From NCBI GenBank assembly GCA_002388665.1, contig DGMY01000025.1, forward strand, positions 83,408 through 147,407: DNA of 64,000 nt, written 5' to 3'. The notes under the pieces are model-generated. The model ran no database searches. It worked only from the letters and a program-made list of their open reading frames with translations, and had not been told where the DNA came from. The translations under genes and the position numbers were made by a program. This DNA comes from Opitutia bacterium UBA4506 (GTDB lineage: Bacteria; Verrucomicrobiota; Verrucomicrobiia; Opitutales; Puniceicoccaceae). Each line of letters opens with the position of its first letter. Within the stretch, counting starts at the first letter, position 1. Shown piece by piece: positions 51,453 through 59,832 of this stretch.

Positions 51453-52340
51453 ATGAACAAGAAAGAAGAATTCACAAATCCTGATTCTCCAAACCCCACT
51501 CCCGAGAAGGCTTACAAAAATCTCGATTTCCTCAACAGCTCACCCGCCCGCCCGATCCGGGTACTGTGTGAACTGACTGAGCCCGGAGTTCGGCTGAACC
51601 AGGAGGGAGTTCGCAACACGATCGTATTCTTCGGATCGGCCCGCAATCCTGCTCCTGAGAACGCGGAACAGCTCCTCGCAGACCTCGAAGACAAAGACAA
51701 TGCCCCCCCGCTCTCCGACGAGGTCCAAAGTCAGGTCAAGACTCGGCGCCTCCAGATCGAGCGGGCCGCCAAATATTACCGCGCCTCGAAAGATCTGTCG
51801 CAAAAGCTCACCGAGTGGTCGATGGCCCAAACCGATTCGAGCAAACAATTCCACATCTGCTCCGGCGGAGGACCAGGTATTATGGAAGCCGCCAACCGAG
51901 GAGCCCGCGAGGCCGGGGGAAAATCTGTCGGTCTCGGAATTAGCCTGCCGTTTGAGCAAAATCTCAATGCCTACTGCGATCCCGAGCTCAGCTTCAATTT
52001 CCACTACTTTTTCCTCCGTAAATACTGGTTCCTCTACCACGCAAAAGCGCTCGTCGTCTTTCCCGGGGGCTTCGGCACTTTCGATGAGCTCTTCGAGATG
52101 CTCACTCTCGTACAAACCCAGAAGACGACGAAGAAAATTCAGTTCCTCCTTTTCGGCCGCGAATTCTGGGAGAACACCGTCAACTTCTCCAGTCTCGTCG
52201 AATGGGGAACCATTTCCCCCGAGGATCTTGGTCTTTTTCAAATCATCGACTCCGTGGAAGAGGCCTTCGACATCCTCATTGAACCGTTCGAGAAGGGTGA
52301 GGTTCGCCCCGAACGCGATCCCGCCATCACTTCCGAGTAG
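51453..52340 (+). CDS. LOG-family protein (nucleotide/cytokinin phosphohydrolase-like)
   Basis: A 295-residue LOG/TIGR00730 protein. Key motif PGGFGTFDE (about residue 207) with nearby GGGPGIMEAANRGAREAGG and an Arg-rich FFGSARNP near residue 50 are the active-site elements. Such proteins hydrolyse AMP-like N-glycosidic bonds; some are mis-annotated as lysine decarboxylases. Length is longer than the classic 190-residue LOG because of an N-terminal extension. Start ATG 51453 has AGGA upstream (TATAGGAAAAATT). The gene diverges from rodA. Confidence 0.88.
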   Translation: MNKKEEFTNPDSPNPTPEKAYKNLDFLNSSPARPIRVLCELTEPGVRLNQEGVRNTIVFFGSARNPAPENAEQLLADLEDKDNAPPLSDEVQSQVKTRRLQIERAAKYYRASKDLSQKLTEWSMAQTDSSKQFHICSGGGPGIMEAANRGAREAGGKSVGLGISLPFEQNLNAYCDPELSFNFHYFFLRKYWFLYHAKALVVFPGGFGTFDELFEMLTLVQTQKTTKKIQFLLFGREFWENTVNFSSLVEWGTISPEDLGLFQIIDSVEEAFDILIEPFEKGEVRPERDPAITSE

Positions 52341-52427
52341 ACCGACTCATTGTTCAACAGGCCCATTCCTACCGAGAGCGCCCGAGGGCACCCTTTCGAA
52401 ATTCCCTCGGAGTTCTACCGCTACGGT

Positions 52428-52456
52428 TTGCGGACAAAATTTTTTAGTCGTATACT
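52428..52456 (+). promoter_or_regulatory. Putative sigma70 promoter for the VOC gene
   Basis: TTGCGG, a 17-bp spacer and TATACT (five of six -10 bases). Transcription would begin near 52463, giving a leader of about 60 nt that starts with the hairpin at 52468-52490. Confidence 0.45.
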
Positions 52457-52467
52457 TCACCGCAAGA

Positions 52468-52490
52468 CTGGTCCTGCCAATAGGGACCAG
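52468..52490 (+). other. 5' leader hairpin upstream of the VOC gene
   Basis: CTGGTCC and GGACCAG pair perfectly over 7 bp with a 9-nt loop (TGCCAATAG). At the very start of the predicted mRNA it may stabilise the 5' end. No T-run follows. Confidence 0.4.
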
Positions 52491-52522
52491 CGAGTGGCGA
52501 TAGAACTCTATAAATAGAAACA

Positions 52523-53017
52523 ATGACTTCCTACCCGAAAACTTTTTCTCACATCGGCATTTCCGTACCGGATCTCGATAAGGCCGTCTCCTTCTATGAG
52601 AATGTCATGGGCTGGTATACCATCATGAAACCGACTGAGGTCACGGAGGAGTCGGAATCTGCAATCGCCAAAATGTGCATTGATGTTTTCGGAACCGGTT
52701 GGGGCTCATTCCGAATCGCTCATTTGTCGACCGGGGATAAGATTGGGATCGAAATGTTCGAATTTAAGAACAACGAAAAGCCCGCAGAGTTCGACTACTG
52801 GAAAACCGGGACCTTTCACTTCTGCGTCCAGGATCCCAACATTGAGGATTTGGTCGCGAAGATCATCGCCCATGGGGGCAAGCAGCGGATGCCGATCCGC
52901 GAATACTATCCCGGCGACAAACCTTTCAAGATGGTTTACGTCGAGGACCCGTTTGGGGTCATCTTTGAGATCTACACACACAGCTACGAGCTCACGTATT
53001 CCCAGGGCGCCTATTAA
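52523..53017 (+). CDS. VOC-superfamily glyoxalase/dioxygenase-like protein
   Basis: A 164-residue vicinal-oxygen-chelate protein. It has two beta-alpha-beta-beta-beta modules: SHIGISVPDLDKAVSFYENVMGWY (metal His in the first strand) and GTFHFCVQDPNIEDLVAKI (second His), with the last metal Glu in GVIFEIYTHSYEL. This is the glyoxalase I-type arrangement; lactoylglutathione lyase is a guess and substrate is unknown. Start ATG 52523. It has its own promoter candidate and leader hairpin; it is followed by malic enzyme after 187 bp. Confidence 0.85.
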   Translation: MTSYPKTFSHIGISVPDLDKAVSFYENVMGWYTIMKPTEVTEESESAIAKMCIDVFGTGWGSFRIAHLSTGDKIGIEMFEFKNNEKPAEFDYWKTGTFHFCVQDPNIEDLVAKIIAHGGKQRMPIREYYPGDKPFKMVYVEDPFGVIFEIYTHSYELTYSQGAY

Positions 53018-53204
53018 TTGCCCAGCCAAATCGCAGCAGATTCACAATCCCAAAGAGGCTGCGCTTTAAGTCATTGTAAATCCTCCGACACGCAAAAGGG
53101 AATGCTTGCCCTCGGACCCCCGGCACGAATTACTAGACCTCTGTCGAATCCTCGCCCTTTGAGGACGTCCCCTCCGGTCACTAGTACTTCAAAAAGCCCC
53201 TGCC

Positions 53205-54929
53205 ATGACGAAAAAGTTTACGGTTGAAACTACAGAGAATGAGCGCATTTACCGAGTCCACGCCCGTGGCCGCGATGTCATTGGAAACCGGATTCTAAAT
53301 AAGGGAACGGCCTTCACTCAAGAGGAACGCAAGTCGCTCAAACTTTCAGGCCTGGTACCTCCCGTCATCTCAACGATCGAAGAGCAAGCTGCCCGTGTCT
53401 ACGAAGCCTACCGGAGCCAACCCTCGGATATCTCCAAGAACGTATACCTTACGTCGCTCCACGATCGAAACGCCACCCTCTATTACTACCTGCTGACCCA
53501 GCACCTCCACGAGATGCTGCCGATCGTCTACGATCCTGTGATCGGCGATGCGATCGAAAATTACAGCCATCTCTACCGCCGTCCATTCGGTGTCTTTCTG
53601 TCCATCGACCATCCGGAAGATATCCGCGCCTCCTTCGAGAATCTGGATATGGGATCCGACGAGGTGGATCTGATCGTGGCTTCGGACGCCGAAGAAATTC
53701 TCGGAATTGGCGACTGGGGTGTTGCCGGGATCGAGATCGCGGCCGGCAAGCTCGCGGTCTACACCGCAGCAGCAGGGATTGACCCCACTCGCGTCATTCC
53801 GGTCTCTCTCGATGTCGGCACCGACAATAAAGTCCTGCTCGCCGACCCGCTCTATCTCGGCAACCGGCATCCACGCATCCGCGGGGAAAAATACGATGCC
53901 TTCATTGAAGAATATGTCTCAGTCGTGAGCGAGCTCTTCCCCCAAGCCCTCCTCCACTGGGAAGACTTCGGCCCCGGAAATGGACGCCGTATTCTCGAAA
54001 AGTACCGACCAACTCACTGTACGTTCAACGACGACATGCAGGGTACCGGAGCAATTGCACTTTCGGCGGTAATTACCGCCACCCGTAGAATTGGCGGAGA
54101 GATCGGCGATCACCGCGTCGTGGTATTTGGATCCGGAACCGCCGGGATCGGGTTTGCCGATCAAATCCGCGATCTCATCGCGGCCGAGAAAGGTATATCA
54201 CTCGCCGAGGCCAGTGAGCAGATTTGGTGCATCGATAAACAGGGCCTTCTTCTCGAAGAGATGGAAGACCTTCGCGATTTCCAAACATCTTATGCGAAAC
54301 CCCAAAGCGAGGTGGCGGATTGGACCGAGGATGGCGATACCGCGACCGGCACCGGCTATTCACTACTCGAAACGATCCGGCAGGTAAAACCTTCCATCCT
54401 CATCGGAACTTCAACCGTCCCGGGAGCGTTCACCGAAGAGATCATTCGCACGATGTCGGCAAACTGCGAACGGCCAATCATCCTGACGCTGTCCAACCCG
54501 ACCAAACTCATTGAAGCCCGTCCGGCGCAAGTCATCGAATGGTCAAACGGTAAGGCGCTCACCGCTACGGGTGCTCCTTTTGATCCCGTTCAATTTAATG
54601 GTGTCACCTACACCATCGGGCAGGCCAACAACGCGATGCTGTACCCGGGTTTAGGGCTCGGCTGCGTCACCGTAAAAGCCACACAGATTACGGATGGCAT
54701 GTTTGCAGCCGCTTCCCGCGCGGTCGCCGATCTTGTCACTGAAAACAACGAAGGCTCCCCGATTCTTCCGTTGGTCGACGACCTGCGCGAGGTCTCTCGT
54801 ACCGTCGCCGAAGCAGTCGGCCGCCAAGCGATTGAAGAAGGTGTCGCGCGAATCATCCCCGATGATCTAAAGAAGAGTGTACGCCGGGAGATGTGGGATC
54901 CGCGCTTTGCGCGATACGTCGCGGTCTAG
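53205..54929 (+). CDS. maeA: NAD-dependent malic enzyme
   Basis: A 574-residue malic enzyme of the large NAD type, decarboxylating malate to pyruvate. Features are LNKGTAFTQEERKSLKLSGLVPP, the malic motif YDPVIGDAIENYSHLYRRPFGVFLSID, CTFNDDMQGTGAIALSAVITATR, the NAD fold VVFGSGTAGIGFADQI, and PIILTLSNPTKLIEARPAQVIEW with TIGQANNAMLYPGLGLG. Length is typical for the maeA/sfcA form rather than the 400-residue MaeB. It stands alone; a stable palindrome at 55019-55051 lies downstream. Confidence 0.95.
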   Translation: MTKKFTVETTENERIYRVHARGRDVIGNRILNKGTAFTQEERKSLKLSGLVPPVISTIEEQAARVYEAYRSQPSDISKNVYLTSLHDRNATLYYYLLTQHLHEMLPIVYDPVIGDAIENYSHLYRRPFGVFLSIDHPEDIRASFENLDMGSDEVDLIVASDAEEILGIGDWGVAGIEIAAGKLAVYTAAAGIDPTRVIPVSLDVGTDNKVLLADPLYLGNRHPRIRGEKYDAFIEEYVSVVSELFPQALLHWEDFGPGNGRRILEKYRPTHCTFNDDMQGTGAIALSAVITATRRIGGEIGDHRVVVFGSGTAGIGFADQIRDLIAAEKGISLAEASEQIWCIDKQGLLLEEMEDLRDFQTSYAKPQSEVADWTEDGDTATGTGYSLLETIRQVKPSILIGTSTVPGAFTEEIIRTMSANCERPIILTLSNPTKLIEARPAQVIEWSNGKALTATGAPFDPVQFNGVTYTIGQANNAMLYPGLGLGCVTVKATQITDGMFAAASRAVADLVTENNEGSPILPLVDDLREVSRTVAEAVGRQAIEEGVARIIPDDLKKSVRREMWDPRFARYVAV

Positions 54930-55018
54930 GCCCCTCGACACCTCCACCGCTCTCTACTACGAGCCTGCGGCCCTCCCACAGCTGCGTCGTAGGACGTATT
55001 TCCTGCTCGTCTGTCATT

Positions 55019-55051
55019 CCGGGACGAGCGCAATCGAGGCGCTCGTCCCGG
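55019..55051. repeat. Perfect 13-bp inverted repeat
   Basis: CCGGGACGAGCGC, loop AATCGAG, GCGCTCGTCCCGG. Every pair is Watson-Crick. It lies 90 bp after the malic enzyme stop, with flanking TGTCATT on the left and CGGTTACCC on the right. There is no T-run, so it is not an intrinsic terminator. REP-like palindrome or protein-binding site are the likely readings. Confidence 0.7.
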
Positions 55052-55159
55052 CGGTTACCCTACATTCCCGATCGGCTCTCGACTGGCCCGGTCTCAGATC
55101 AACCCTTGCAACCCGGGTCGATCAAGGATAACGTTTGGAATCAAACCCCCAACACCGCT

Positions 55160-55636
55160 ATGACATTTTTCTTTCTACTCAGCTCTCTTCTCGCCGGAGC
55201 CGCAGGGGCCTTGGCGATGACCTACACAATGCGAGTCCTCAGCCGGCTCGGCGGCGGCGACGAGGTCGACATGGTCCTCGCAATCGGCTCCTTTTTTACG
55301 GGATCCAAAAGCCACGCATTCAGAACGGGTACCCTCATTCATCTGGTCTCCGGTGTCCTTTTCGGATTGATCTACGGGCTCGGGTTTCTGGCGATCGGTT
55401 TGATCGATCTCCCTCGAATACTCTTCATCGGAATCGGCTTCGGTTTTATCCATGGCCTCATCATGGCGTACTGCCTCATGATTTATTTTGCGGAGAAACA
55501 TCCGCTGGAGGAATTCAGGTCCGTTTCATTGGTGGTAGGATCGGTTCACCTCGCCGGCCACTTGGTATTTGGTGCCACCGTTGGCCTGATCGCCGGCGCA
55601 GCTTCGATGATGGCGCAGTCGTTCGGCCTCAATTGA
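55160..55636 (+). CDS. Small integral membrane protein, unknown
   Basis: A 158-residue protein beginning ATG 55160, with about four hydrophobic helices (residues 2-22, 55-80, 92-115, 125-150). Segments such as TGTLIHLVSGVLFGLIYGLG and GSVHLAGHLVFGATVGLIAGA carry paired Gly-x-x-x-His patterns. No family recognised with certainty. A longer frame upstream runs into the malic enzyme gene and the palindrome and is not native. Confidence 0.7.
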   Translation: MTFFFLLSSLLAGAAGALAMTYTMRVLSRLGGGDEVDMVLAIGSFFTGSKSHAFRTGTLIHLVSGVLFGLIYGLGFLAIGLIDLPRILFIGIGFGFIHGLIMAYCLMIYFAEKHPLEEFRSVSLVVGSVHLAGHLVFGATVGLIAGAASMMAQSFGLN

Positions 55637-55760
55637 TTCGGCCCCGAAAAGAAACTCGCCGCAAATCCAACTGGTCGATCCGAGCCTTCAGGGTTGCACC
55701 TCGAGCGTCGACCCTCCTCAATCACAGGGTCTTTATTCACAAAATTTTATCGCTACGACA

Positions 55761-56345
55761 ATGAGCACCGAACCCACTCCTCCAGTTTTACTCAATCTCT
55801 CACCAGAGACTCTCAACCGGCACGCAAAGTCCGCAAAAATCTGGGGAATTGTTTCCATTCTCATCGGGATCGCTGCGATCGCCGTTCCCGGTCTTTTCTC
55901 TCTCGGGATCGAGATTTTTGTCGGCACCCTTCTCCTCGTCGCGGGGTTGACCCAGGTCTTCGCAGCCTTCGGCTCCCTGGGATCACGCCATTGGTTTTTG
56001 GCTCTTCTCATCGGCCTGCTGACTACCGCTGTCGGGGTCATGTTTCTCACCAATCCCCTCAAAGGAATTCTCACCCTCACCGCCCTACTCGGAATATTCT
56101 TTCTGGTGAGCGGGTTCTTCCGTCTCATTTATAGTTTTCAACTCACCAGTGGCGGCAGTAAGGGCGTCTCGATTTTCAACGCCATCATCACTCTTGTCCT
56201 CGGTGGCTTGGTCCTGGGTGGTTGGCCCGAATCTTCCCCTTTCATCCTGGGGATCTTTCTCGGCATTGACCTTATTTTCTTCGGCTTGTTTTTGCTCACC
56301 TATAGCTGCACTTGCAACCAACTCCAGAACGAAAATAACCAATAG
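55761..56345 (+). CDS. HdeD-family (DUF308) membrane protein
   Basis: A 194-residue protein with six hydrophobic helices in the HdeD layout: WGIVSILIGIAAIAVPGLFSLGIEIFVG, HWFLALLIGLLTTAVGVMFLTNPLKGILTLTALLGIFFLVSGFFRLI, and a Gly/Pro-rich last pair (VLGGWPESSPFILGIFLGIDLIFFGLFLL). Members of this family help acid resistance in Escherichia coli; the role elsewhere is less clear. Start ATG 55761. Confidence 0.85.
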   Translation: MSTEPTPPVLLNLSPETLNRHAKSAKIWGIVSILIGIAAIAVPGLFSLGIEIFVGTLLLVAGLTQVFAAFGSLGSRHWFLALLIGLLTTAVGVMFLTNPLKGILTLTALLGIFFLVSGFFRLIYSFQLTSGGSKGVSIFNAIITLVLGGLVLGGWPESSPFILGIFLGIDLIFFGLFLLTYSCTCNQLQNENNQ

Positions 56346-56351
56346 GATTGA

Positions 56352-56409
56352 TCCCGACTAGGCTCGGGACATCCACAGCAATGCTCCTTCCTCAAAGGGA
56401 TGAAGGAGC
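56352..56409 (+). promoter_or_regulatory. Tandem hairpins in the wecB leader
   Basis: Two stems lie between the HdeD and wecB genes: TCCCGA/TCGGGA (56352-56369, 6-nt loop) and GCTCCTTC/GAAGGAGC (56383-56409, 11-nt loop). Neither has a T-run. They could fold in a wecB leader or simply mark the HdeD transcript end; I see no known riboswitch consensus here. Confidence 0.35.
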
Positions 56410-56442
56410 CAGAAACCGCGCATCCATTTGATTCACTCTCCT

Positions 56443-57600
56443 ATGAGCAAACCTAAAGTACTCGTCGTAGCCGGAACCCGCCCCGAAGCCGTAAAGATGG
56501 CTCCTGTCCATTTTGCGCTGTCCCGTTCTGAAATCCTGGAGCCCGTGTTCTGCTCCACCGCTCAGCACCGCCAGATGATGGATCAGACCCTCGGCGTGTT
56601 CGGAATTACTCCAGACGTAGATCTCGATTTGATGCGTCCTGGTCAAACCCTTCCCAGCCTCACCGCCGCTGTGATCGAAGGGGCCACCAAAGCCCTCAAA
56701 GAGATCAAGCCAGCGGCCGTGCTGGTACAGGGAGATACCACGACCGTTCTGGGCACTGCCCTCGCCGCATTCTACGAACGCATCCCCATTGGTCACGTGG
56801 AGGCCGGTCTCCGCACCTACGATTTCCAGGCGCCTTGGCCCGAAGAGATGAACCGTCGGCTCGTCGACCCGATCTCCCAATGGGCCTTTGCTCCCACCGA
56901 ATTCTCCCGCGACAATCTCCTCAAAGAGTCGATCGATCCATCTCGCTGCGAGGTGACGGGTAACACCGTGATCGATGCGCTCCTATGGATCCGCACCCGG
57001 CAAGAGGGCGAAGGGATCCGCATGTCAAGCATCGCCGATCGATGCGAGATCCCCGATTCATTTGTGAAAACCTACTTCAAGGGTGACAAACCGTGGATCC
57101 TCGTCACCGGACACCGCCGAGAGTCATTCGGGGGGGGATTTGAGAAAATCTGCGAGTCTATCCTCGCCCTGGCCGAAAAGTGGCCCGACCTCGGAATCCT
57201 CTACCCCGTTCATCTGAACCCGAGCGTGCAGGAACCGGTAAATCGCATACTCGGAAATCACCCAAGGGTTTGCTTGGCCAAACCTTGCGGCTACTACGAT
57301 TTCATCTGGCTCATGAGCCAATGCCACTTCCTCTTGAGCGACTCCGGTGGTGTGCAGGAGGAGGCTCCCAGCCTCGGTAAACCGGTCCTGGTAATGCGCG
57401 ATACCACCGAGCGACCCGAAGGGATCGACGCCGGCACCTGCCGTCTGGTCGGAACCGACCCGAATCGCATTATCTCCGAGGCATCCATTCTTCTCGACGA
57501 TTCCGAGGAGTACCTGCGTCGGAGCGAATTGCGGAACCCATACGGCGACGGGCAAGCGTCCGAGCGCATCCGCAAACGCCTCGAGGCGGATCTGGGTTAG
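56443..57600 (+). CDS. wecB: UDP-N-acetylglucosamine 2-epimerase
   Basis: A 385-residue non-hydrolysing epimerase forming UDP-ManNAc from UDP-GlcNAc. It opens at ATG 56443 (KVLVVAGTRPEAVKMAPV), has AQHRQMMDQTL, VQGDTTTVLGTALAAFYERIPIGHVEAGLRT, RHEN-type MNRRLVDPIS, ILVTGHRRESFG, HLNPSVQEPV and the SDSGGVQEEAPSLGKPVLVMRDTTERPE signature. It heads the cluster with nfrB, nfrA and the DUF4434 gene; in Escherichia coli the NGR glycan needs WecB for UDP-ManNAc, so its place here is meaningful. Confidence 0.95.
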   Translation: MSKPKVLVVAGTRPEAVKMAPVHFALSRSEILEPVFCSTAQHRQMMDQTLGVFGITPDVDLDLMRPGQTLPSLTAAVIEGATKALKEIKPAAVLVQGDTTTVLGTALAAFYERIPIGHVEAGLRTYDFQAPWPEEMNRRLVDPISQWAFAPTEFSRDNLLKESIDPSRCEVTGNTVIDALLWIRTRQEGEGIRMSSIADRCEIPDSFVKTYFKGDKPWILVTGHRRESFGGGFEKICESILALAEKWPDLGILYPVHLNPSVQEPVNRILGNHPRVCLAKPCGYYDFIWLMSQCHFLLSDSGGVQEEAPSLGKPVLVMRDTTERPEGIDAGTCRLVGTDPNRIISEASILLDDSEEYLRRSELRNPYGDGQASERIRKRLEADLG

Positions 57601-57632
57601 AATTTCCCCGGACTCTTTCTTTCAGAATCGGC

Positions 57633-57661
57633 TTTACATCACCCCCAAATGTAAATTTTTT
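57633..57661 (+). terminator. AT-rich terminator-like hairpin between wecB and nfrB
   Basis: TTTACAT and ATGTAAA pair over 7 bp with a 9-nt loop, followed directly by TTTTTT. The stem is A/T-rich so its strength is uncertain; it could terminate or attenuate transcription of wecB before nfrB, giving separate control of the synthase. Confidence 0.5.
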
Positions 57662-57713
57662 AATAAAGACAGCCTCTAAGCTGGGTATTTGCCAATTCTC
57701 AAATCGTTAACCG

Positions 57714-59816
57714 GTGCTCGAAAGTATTCTATTTCTCGTCTGGCTAGTTTGCCGCGTAATCATGATCGGTCTGATCGTGATCTTTCTCGTGAGCGGTCTC
57801 GACGACTTCTTTGTGGACGTAGTTTACTACTGCCGGGCTGCCTATCGCTTCCTGTTTAAGCGGAACAAGGTCAAGCCGATCACCTGGGAACAGCTGGAAG
57901 CAGTCCCCGAAAAGCCGGTTGCGATCATGGTACCGGCGTGGAAAGAGGCAGACGTCATTGCGGACATGGTCTTAAACTTTCGCAAGACGGTTAAGTATGA
58001 CAATTGGGTCCTCTTCGTAGGGACTTACCCGAACGACCCCGACACCTTTCGCGAGGCAGAGCGGGCTCGCTGCTATATTCCGAACACCGAGGTTGTGGTA
58101 ACCCCCGCCCCCGGACCCACCTGCAAGTCCGATTGCTTAAACTGGGTCTACCAAGGCATCCTTCTGTACGAAGAGCGGACTGGCGTCACGTTCGATATTT
58201 TCCTGATGCATGATGCAGAGGATATCGTTCACCCCGCATCGGTAAAATTCTACAACTACCTCATGCCGCGGATGGACTTCATCCAGACTCCGGTCGTGCC
58301 GCTTTCCCGAAAATGGCACCAGTTGATCGGCGGTGTCTACATGGATGAATTTGCCGAGAGTCATCTTAAAGACATGCGCATGAGGGAGTTTATGACCGGA
58401 GTCCTCCCTTCAGCCGGAGTCGGGACAGCACTCTCGCGCGCCGCGATACAGTACTTGGCAAAGCACCGTCGCAACCAGATTTTCGATGTCACTACGCTCA
58501 CCGAAGACTACATCATGGGTCTTTCGCTGCGGGGAATGAAGGGAAAGAAGATTTTCCTCCAGCAATACATTGAAACGGAGACGGAGGTACGTTCGCTCAT
58601 TTTGCGGCGCAAGAAGATCAAGAAAAAGAAGGAGCTCATCGCAACCAAAGAGTACTTCCCACACACTTTTACGACTTCCACTCGACAGAAATCCCGCTGG
58701 ACGTTGGGCATTTGCCTCCAAGGCTGGCGCGTTGGGTGGACCATGCACCCGTTCCTCAACTACTGGCTCATGCGGGACCGCAAGGGTATCCTCAACAGTT
58801 TCGCGGTGATTCTCGGCTACTGTGTCGCGATATTCCTCGGGCTCTTCTACCTTCTCGGTCTGCTATTTCCAGCCCTGCAACTCCCGCTGATCCTGACCGA
58901 AGGCGACTGGGTGACCAACCTTCTCTACATCGTCATGGGCCTTTTCGGTTGGCGTCTCATCAACCGCTTTCTCTGCACGACTCGATTCTACAATGTCTTC
59001 CAGGGTCTCCTTTCGCCAATCCGCATGCTCGTCGGGAATTTTGTAAATTTTCGGGCTGCCTGGATTGCCACCCGCCAGTTCGTTTTGGCTAAAGTACGCG
59101 GAGAGACTCCCGAATGGATCAAGACCGAGCACGCCTTTCCGAGTCAGGGGCAACTCAAATCCTATCACCGGCGCATCGGTGAAATCCTTATCGAACAGGG
59201 CCTTGTCACCGAAGCTCAACTCGAGGAATGCCTGAAACTCCAGGAAGAAACTGGCCGAAAGCTGGGTGAGATCCTGATCGAGAAAGACCTCCTTTGGGAA
59301 GAAGATTTGGTCGAGGCGCTGGCGATCCAGAACGGCAATGCTTTTGTAGAACTCGACCCCTATAGTGTCGATGCATCCCTACTGGAGAAGATTCCCGTCG
59401 ATTTGGCCCGCGAGATGAGAATCTTTCCCGTTTCACTCCAGAATAACGTATTCGTGCTCGCAACTGATGTCATCAATGTTGGTGACGAGGAAACCGAGAA
59501 CAACCGCGACCGTCGTGAGCGCGAGTTGGGAGAACGCTTTGGCTGTGCGATCCGCATGGCGTGGTCCTCCACTCGCGACCTGGAGTTTGCCATCGACAAT
59601 GCCTACAGCGAACGAGCCCGCCCCTTCCCTCCGGTGAAAGAACGATTGGGCGAGCGACTTGTCCGTATGGGACGCTTAACGCGGGATGAACTGATCGAAG
59701 CACTCCGCATCCAGAAACGTACCCGTGAGCAACTCGGCCGGATTCTGGTCGGCATGGGCAAGGCCACCGAACCCGAGATCGAAGAGGTCCTCGCGAACCA
59801 GGGTCAAAGTGCATAG
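57714..59816 (+). CDS. nfrB: NfrB-like glycan synthase: GT2 with C-terminal MshEN (c-di-GMP) domain
   Basis: A 700-residue membrane protein starting at GTG 57714. N-terminal helices (residues 5-28) precede a GT2 domain (VAIMVPAWKEADVIADMV; DIFLMHDAEDIVHP with Asp167 and Asp170; TEDYIMGL; the processive QKSRWTLGI, Gln325-Trp329), two more helix groups (362-390, 398-420), and a T2SSE_N/MshEN region (485-700). The MshEN repeats read RRIGEILIEQGLVTEAQL / LGEILIEKDLLW and RLGERLVRMGRLTRDEL / LGRILVGMGK. They match the R-L-G-x-x-L-V-x-x-G-x-x-x c-di-GMP motif. The layout is that of E. coli NfrB, which polymerises ManNAc when c-di-GMP is bound. Confidence 0.92.
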   Translation: MLESILFLVWLVCRVIMIGLIVIFLVSGLDDFFVDVVYYCRAAYRFLFKRNKVKPITWEQLEAVPEKPVAIMVPAWKEADVIADMVLNFRKTVKYDNWVLFVGTYPNDPDTFREAERARCYIPNTEVVVTPAPGPTCKSDCLNWVYQGILLYEERTGVTFDIFLMHDAEDIVHPASVKFYNYLMPRMDFIQTPVVPLSRKWHQLIGGVYMDEFAESHLKDMRMREFMTGVLPSAGVGTALSRAAIQYLAKHRRNQIFDVTTLTEDYIMGLSLRGMKGKKIFLQQYIETETEVRSLILRRKKIKKKKELIATKEYFPHTFTTSTRQKSRWTLGICLQGWRVGWTMHPFLNYWLMRDRKGILNSFAVILGYCVAIFLGLFYLLGLLFPALQLPLILTEGDWVTNLLYIVMGLFGWRLINRFLCTTRFYNVFQGLLSPIRMLVGNFVNFRAAWIATRQFVLAKVRGETPEWIKTEHAFPSQGQLKSYHRRIGEILIEQGLVTEAQLEECLKLQEETGRKLGEILIEKDLLWEEDLVEALAIQNGNAFVELDPYSVDASLLEKIPVDLAREMRIFPVSLQNNVFVLATDVINVGDEETENNRDRRERELGERFGCAIRMAWSSTRDLEFAIDNAYSERARPFPPVKERLGERLVRMGRLTRDELIEALRIQKRTREQLGRILVGMGKATEPEIEEVLANQGQSA

Positions 59817-59832
59817 TCTCGTACCCAGAATT

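Noticed and set aside
54893..55159. In-frame extension of the small membrane protein gene into the malic enzyme gene
   Set aside because: It overlaps the end of malic enzyme, crosses the palindrome and has no domain; the hydrophobic protein begins at ATG 55160.
59725..59832. Extended start of nfrA overlapping nfrB
   Set aside because: The extra residues read as low-complexity antisense-type sequence and would hide the signal peptide; ATG 59833 opens it directly.
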